A DNA stretch of 64,000 bases from Chelonoidis abingdonii (lineage: Eukaryota; Chordata; Testudines; Testudinidae): positions 17,397,248 to 17,461,247 of the forward strand of contig NC_133778.1 of the NCBI RefSeq assembly GCF_003597395.2, given 5' to 3'. The notes beneath the pieces are model-generated. The model did not search any database. It was not told the origin of the DNA and worked only from the letters and a program-made list of their open reading frames with translations. Shown piece after piece: positions 63,476 through 64,000 of this stretch. A program made the translations under genes and the position numbers. Numbering within the stretch: position 1 is the first letter of the stretch; each line of letters starts with the position of its first letter.

Positions 63476-63592
63476 CAAGAGTCTCACCAGGAACACAGAA
63501 CAGAATTGAGTTTGGTAAAGCTTTCTCTGACCATTGAATTACACTGTTGGAAAACTAATTTCACCAAGGAAGAGGAAAATAGTCCTTTGAGA

Positions 63593-63956
63593 GTATGCCT
63601 TCACTTCAAAATTAGCCCAGGCATCCTAGTCTGGGCACCTGTGTTAGTGTAGACTGGGTGTGAGGAGCCACGCTGCTCTCCCCCCCCGTGTGTCGCTAGA
63701 ACGGCTGGGGGCATGGCAGGTGGTGCTGCAGTAAGCTGAGTTGGTCTGATTCTTTCCCAGGGAATTGTGGAAGAGCTTGTCCGTCATTGTGAGCACACAG
63801 CAGGTGGGGTGAGGGGAACATGGGAAGGTTCTGGAGAATTGACAGGCTCTAACCCACATCCCTAGCTGTGCACATAGGTTTTTGTGTGTGAACAGGAGGG
63901 GAGTTGGAGCAACACTTGAAAAAGAACGTTGGCTAACTCTGTAGTGAAGACATACA
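63593..63956. mobile_element. Palindromic-ended MITE (about 364 bp)
   Basis: The left end GTATGCCTTCACTTCA, then AAATTAGCC, and the right end GGCTAACTCTGTAGTGAAGACATAC are inverted copies with a few mismatches. The GC-richer interior has no coding capacity. The minus-strand frame at 63,644-63,961 is incidental. Confidence 0.75.
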
Positions 63957-64000
63957 CCCACCCATCTCAGTGTGTCTTTAGCCTAATTTTCCTTTTTAGC

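Larger units (their letters stand above)
59101..63592 (+). other. INO80D: INO80D 3' UTR and possibly downstream flank
   Basis: Non-coding. AATAAA polyadenylation signals are at 59,227-59,232, 59,537-59,542, 60,465-60,470, 61,110-61,115 and 62,492-62,497. Repeats are sparse here (palindromic repeats at about 61,625-61,735 and 63,390-63,475), which fits a long, constrained 3' UTR as remembered for human INO80D. Which signal is used cannot be read from the sequence, so the end of the transcript is unknown. No second gene is seen. Confidence 0.65.

Overview
This is vertebrate nuclear DNA, most likely from a cryptodiran (hidden-necked) turtle. The evidence is a tRNA-derived SINE at about 8,996-9,185 that matches my memory of the turtle Cry I family, CR1 LINE pieces with reptile-type 3' ends, and many hAT and palindromic MITE copies of kinds I associate with turtle genomes. 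There is no bacterial, phage or CRISPR content. The exact species cannot be read from the sequence.

The window holds one protein-coding gene, INO80D (INO80 chromatin-remodelling complex subunit D), on the + strand. Roughly 1-12,700 is upstream flank with no gene I can recognise: AT-rich sequence, CR1, hAT, SINE and MITE copies. A CpG island at about 12,770-13,560 marks the promoter. It contains a good splice donor at 12,912/12,913 for a non-coding first exon. Nine coding exons follow: 24,956-25,173; 32,116-32,870; 36,493-36,601; 48,753-48,977; 50,878-50,987; 53,614-53,747; 55,182-55,399; 55,973-56,130; 57,932-59,100. All junctions keep frame. The spliced CDS is 3,096 nt, or 1,031 residues, close to the roughly 1,027 I remember for the human protein. 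From 59,101 onward there is a long 3' UTR or flank with several AATAAA signals.

The protein has two pairs of C3H-type zinc modules (residues 18-78 and 450-513), a strong basic nuclear-localisation stretch (about 535-563), an acidic segment (about 590-642) and a long Ser/Thr/Pro/His-rich C-terminal half.

The introns (0.6 to 12 kb) hold many transposable elements, several of them nested with readable target-site duplications. The most interesting gene-level signals are these: intron 6 looks like a minor-spliceosome (U12-type) intron that splits the codon of a zinc-ligand histidine; a short uORF overlaps the INO80D start codon as TGATG; and intron 7 contains an in-frame candidate alternative last exon.
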